Assembly: GCA_016618085.1 (NCBI GenBank)
Contig: JABLTG010000254.1
Span: 1-19,024, forward strand
Source: Neovahlkampfia damariscottae
Taxonomy: Eukaryota > Heterolobosea > Selenaionea > Neovahlkampfiida > Neovahlkampfiidae
Direction of reading: 5' to 3'
Length of the DNA: 19,024 bases
Under the pieces are notes generated by a model, which was not told the DNA's origin, searched no databases, and saw only the letters and a program-made list of their open reading frames with translations. Within the stretch, counting starts at the first letter, position 1, and every line of letters starts with the position of its first letter. Position numbers and translations under genes: made by a program. Below are positions 16,530 through 19,024 of this stretch, piece by piece.

Positions 16530-17594
16530 ATGGGTGCTGATTTTTCAACATCAAACAAAGGTGAAGTAGAGGAAGATGTACTTTATGTTGGAGGTGAAAT
16601 CTTCAAAATATCAATGAGTGATGATCCGGAACCAACCAGAAAAAACTTTTTTTTTGGTTCTAAAAGTGTGAAAGAATCAAAAGCGTTTTTAATAAAAACC
16701 ATACAAAAAGATGTTGAAGTTTTACGATACGCACCTGATAATTTCAAAGATGATAAAGATGTCATTTTAGAAGCTGTAAAAAAAAATGGATATTCCATAC
16801 TTCATGCTTCAGAGCGACTAAAACAGGATAAAGATATAATTTTTGAAGCTTTAAAGCAATCTGTTGGATCTATTAAGTTTATGAATTTGAAATCTTTGAA
16901 TTTAAGTGATGAGTTTTATTTAGATTTGATTGATGAAAATCCTGAAGTGATAACCATTGCACCAATTCATATAAAACATAATGATAGCATTATTTTGAAA
17001 TTAATCAAGAAAAATGGGTTTATTTTGAGATACTTATCTTTGAGTTATCAAAATGACAGAGATATTGTCAAAGAAGCTCTATCCCAAAATGGAAATTATT
17101 TGAAGTTTGCTTCAGTATCTCTGAGAGGAGATGAAACACTTGTAAAGTTAGCAATTCAAAAGAATGCAGAATGTTTTAAATATGCATCAGAAAAATTAAA
17201 AAATAATGAAGAAATGATCTTTGAAGCTTTAAAAAATGATATCGAATCAGTTGAATTTGCTTCCATTCAATTGAAGAAACAAATGAATTTTGTGAGAAAA
17301 TGCTTGGATTATGATCAGAATTTGGCTTATCATTTGGTTTCTGAACATAAATCAAATCCAGAATTTTTTGAAGAGGTGTTAAAGACTTTTCCATTTTTTC
17401 TGAAATTTGCAGATCCTATTCTCCAAAATGATCGTGATTTGGTGATCAAATCTTTGAGTATTGGGAAAACAAAAAGTTGGAAAATACCAAACAAATTATT
17501 GGAAAACGATGTTGAAATTGAACTATTGTCAAAAGCCTACATTCCATTCAACAAATTAATATTCAAAGATTTGAAATTTCAATGGTCTGAATAA
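16530..17594 (+). CDS. DUF4116-repeat protein C, possibly N-myristoylated
   Basis: A 354-residue intronless protein. The N-terminus MGADFS matches the M-G-x-x-x-[ST] N-myristoylation pattern, so membrane attachment is plausible. After about 45 residues come roughly ten ~24-residue DUF4116 units, for example DDKDVILEAVKKNGYSILHA, QDKDIIFEAL, NDRDIVKEALSQNGNYLKFA and NNEEMIFEALKNDIESVEFA. Some central units are strongly diverged. The C-terminus (LIFKDLKFQWSE) resembles that of protein B. No enzymatic motif is visible. AATAAA overlaps the stop codon (17590-17595). The downstream neighbour on the other strand is a decayed LRR gene. Confidence 0.85.
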   Translation: MGADFSTSNKGEVEEDVLYVGGEIFKISMSDDPEPTRKNFFFGSKSVKESKAFLIKTIQKDVEVLRYAPDNFKDDKDVILEAVKKNGYSILHASERLKQDKDIIFEALKQSVGSIKFMNLKSLNLSDEFYLDLIDENPEVITIAPIHIKHNDSIILKLIKKNGFILRYLSLSYQNDRDIVKEALSQNGNYLKFASVSLRGDETLVKLAIQKNAECFKYASEKLKNNEEMIFEALKNDIESVEFASIQLKKQMNFVRKCLDYDQNLAYHLVSEHKSNPEFFEEVLKTFPFFLKFADPILQNDRDLVIKSLSIGKTKSWKIPNKLLENDVEIELLSKAYIPFNKLIFKDLKFQWSE

Positions 17595-17595
17595 A
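17590..17595 (+). terminator. AATAAA fused to the stop of DUF4116 gene C
   Basis: The sequence GAA TAA AAG places AATAAA across the TAA stop (17592-17594). Confidence 0.5.
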
Positions 17596-17677
17596 AGAGT
17601 TTATTGATACCTGGATGAAAATCTCATTTTTAATTCAACAATTCATTCAGTGAACATAGATTTTTGGATTTCTTTTT

Positions 17678-18851
17678 TTAATTTAGATCAATGGATTTCT
17701 GATTTGAATTGTGCATATCAAATGGATCATCCATGATTAATGAAGTAATATTCTTATTTTTTTCCAATATTTTATACAAATTTGAAGCAAATTCCCCAAT
17801 AACATCAAAAAAAAAAATAGATTTCAAAGATTGGTTTTTCACAACAGCTTCCGAAAAATAATTTTGTTGTAATTTTGTCATTGATTTAACATCCACTTCT
17901 AATTGTTCTATATTAACGGTATTTTTCAAGAATTGAGACAATAAATTGGATTTATTTTGGTAAATATCAATGATAGTGTTTTGATTGATGTGTTATATTC
18001 CAGACATTCCAGAAGATATTTGAATGATTCATCGTCAATAGTAGAATAACTAAGGCATAATTTACTGATTTTTTTTGTTTTTTTTCAGTCCATTTCCTAT
18101 AGCTTTGAAAAAATTGGATGCTGAAAAATCTTTCAAAAATAATTCAGTCAACGAATCATTCCTTTGAAGTGATCTAGTGAATATAGAGCAATCACCATCA
18201 TTATTTGAATGTATTTTTCTGAATTGTAAAGACTTTATGGATTTATTTTTCTCCAATTTTTCGAAAAATTCCATTGTGAAATCATTCTCAGAAAGATCTA
18301 TTTTCTCAATTGTAATATTAAATACCAAATTTTCTGACAATTTAAACATGGAAATATCGGTTAAACCATTTCTTGCAAAAATTATTTCTTTGGTTACTGT
18401 ATTTGCCTTCAAAGTTGAAAATCGATGACATCTAACGGAAATTCACCTAAAAATAAGAAGATTGATCCTTTTTACCAGTGAAAACAAGCTCCATGTACTT
18501 GTTATATTTTGTCAATAATTTTAACCAATTTTTTGTGGCTTCTTTAGTAGATTCTGTCGTAAAAAAAGTGCATACTGTATTAATTATTTCGAAAGAACTA
18601 TTGGATTGGCCGTATAAACCTTTGGTCTGTTTAAAAAGTTCAGAGGATATATTTTTTTTAACTGTTTCTTTCCTTTGTCATCAATTGTTCAAAAACCTCT
18701 TCATAATCCTGTTCAGAAGAATTTCCAATGCCTTTTGAATATATAAATTAATAAAAACCAAACAAACAGAAAACAAGACTTCATCATTTGGCAATGTCAC
18801 CAAGTCATACATCATTGGTGAATTAAAATCATCGTTCAAAAAATCGTTCAT
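17678..18851 (-). pseudogene. Decayed leucine-rich-repeat (F-box/LRR-like) gene
   Basis: Several coding blocks on one strand cannot be joined without frameshifts. An ATG at 18851 opens a block with YDLVTLPNDEVLF, possibly the start of an F-box. Then comes a block of about 60 residues (ELFKQTKGLYG ... WLKLLTKYNKYMELVF, roughly 18482-18650) and a likely 29-nt intron (18447-18475 region). LRR blocks follow: 18062-18412 (ITIEKIDLSENDFT, KNKSIKSLQF, NDSLTELFLKDF), then 17942-18067 (YLLECLEYNTSIKTLSL), then 17678-17941 (KNQSLKSIFFF, KNKNITSLIM). Frame changes are needed near 18420, at an A8 run near 18069-18076, and near 17942, plus one near 18660. No CCAAT box precedes the start, unlike the intact genes. 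Multiple indels suggest a true pseudogene, though sequencing errors in homopolymers could explain one of them. Confidence 0.7.
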
Positions 18852-18893
18852 GAGCTAAAAAAGTTTTCTTTGAAGCAATTACATTGAAAAAAA

Positions 18894-18899
18894 TTTATT
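18894..18899 (-). terminator. AATAAA just after the stop of the right-edge gene
   Basis: The sense strand reads ATG TAA AAATAAATT; the hexamer begins 1-2 nt after the stop codon (18901-18903). Confidence 0.45.
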
Positions 18900-18900
18900 T

Positions 18901-19024
18901 TTACATTATTCTGGATTTGATTAGGTGGATATCACGATATTCAATATAATCTTTTGTTAATTTAAATCTATTAAACATATCAAGTAAATTAGAATTCACA
19001 GTTTCATTAATTTCTTTGAATAAA
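18901..19024 (-). CDS. C-terminal exon of an unidentified gene (partial, right edge)
   Basis: The minus strand is open from the window edge to a TAA at 18901-18903, giving about 40 C-terminal residues that include NLLDMFNRFKLTKDYIEYRD and end KSRIM. The composition looks like real coding sequence and an AATAAA follows immediately. The family cannot be recognised from this fragment. Its 3' end is about 50 bp upstream of the LRR pseudogene start on the same strand. Confidence 0.55.
   Translation of the reverse strand, partial: LFKEINETVNSNLLDMFNRFKLTKDYIEYRDIHLIKSRIM

Noticed and set aside
18061-18090. Programmed ribosomal frameshift at the double A8 run in the LRR gene
   Set aside because: Other frame changes in the same gene lack slippery sites, so decay or sequence error is simpler.
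1-19024. Giant-virus origin of the whole window (DUF4116 repeats, Fanzor-like fragment, A/T richness)
   Set aside because: At least 20 phase-consistent spliceosomal introns and a CCR4-NOT subunit are typical of a nuclear genome. Single genes could still be of viral origin.
1-19024. tRNA, rRNA, CRISPR arrays, complete transposons
   Set aside because: No A/B box pairs, no direct-repeat/spacer series and no terminal repeats could be seen by eye; a covariance or repeat search could not be run.

Overview
The window is nuclear DNA from a compact, strongly AT-rich protist genome. Every spliced gene model I could build uses GT-AG introns of only 29-39 nt (one uncertain case of 44). TAA, TAG and TGA all serve as stops, so the code is standard. 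The gene content is eukaryotic: a CCR4-NOT subunit, a PARP6/8-type ADP-ribosyltransferase, RasGEF, RING/F-box, BTB-BACK-SPRY, C2 and ankyrin proteins, plus three DUF4116-repeat proteins. DUF4116 families are familiar from heteroloboseans such as Naegleria and from giant viruses. The dense splicing and the CCR4-NOT gene argue against a virus. I favour a heterolobosean-like or other amoeboid/excavate protist, but the species cannot be fixed from this window.

Layout, left to right. 1-1263 (-): a C-terminal zinc-ribbon fragment of a Fanzor/TnpB-type nuclease sits directly behind a C-terminally truncated serine beta-lactamase-family hydrolase. 1308-3310 (-): NOT3 with four exons. 3379-4584 (-): RING + F-box protein. 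4954-5614 (+): unrecognised three-exon gene. 5828-6634 (+): DUF4116 protein A. 6680-8269 (-): BTB-BACK-SPRY with three exons. 8339-9553 (+): DUF4116 protein B. 9715-10743 (-): C2-domain protein whose reading frame is best explained by a 2-nt microexon. 10797-12635 (-): ankyrin protein. 12944-15056 (+): nine-exon PARP6/8-like enzyme. 15077-16492 (-): F-box-like + REM + RasGEF protein. 16530-17594 (+): DUF4116 protein C. 17678-18851 (-): decayed leucine-rich-repeat gene with several frameshifts. 18901-19024 (-): last exon of a gene running off the right edge.

Two architectural rules recur. First, almost every intact gene has a CCAAT box, usually CCAATCA, a few to about 37 nt before its ATG; in several cases only 3-5 nt separate box and ATG. 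One divergent pair shares a single box in a 37-bp intergenic region. Second, the 3' ends often have AATAAA overlapping or touching the stop codon, and convergent stops lie as little as 20 bp apart. Transcription and 3'-processing signals are therefore squeezed into or against the coding sequence.

Functionally the genes do not form one pathway. Several are ubiquitin-ligase-type or signalling proteins (RING/F-box, BTB, F-box-RasGEF, PARP) interspersed with DUF4116 repeat proteins, which looks like a lineage-specific family expansion.
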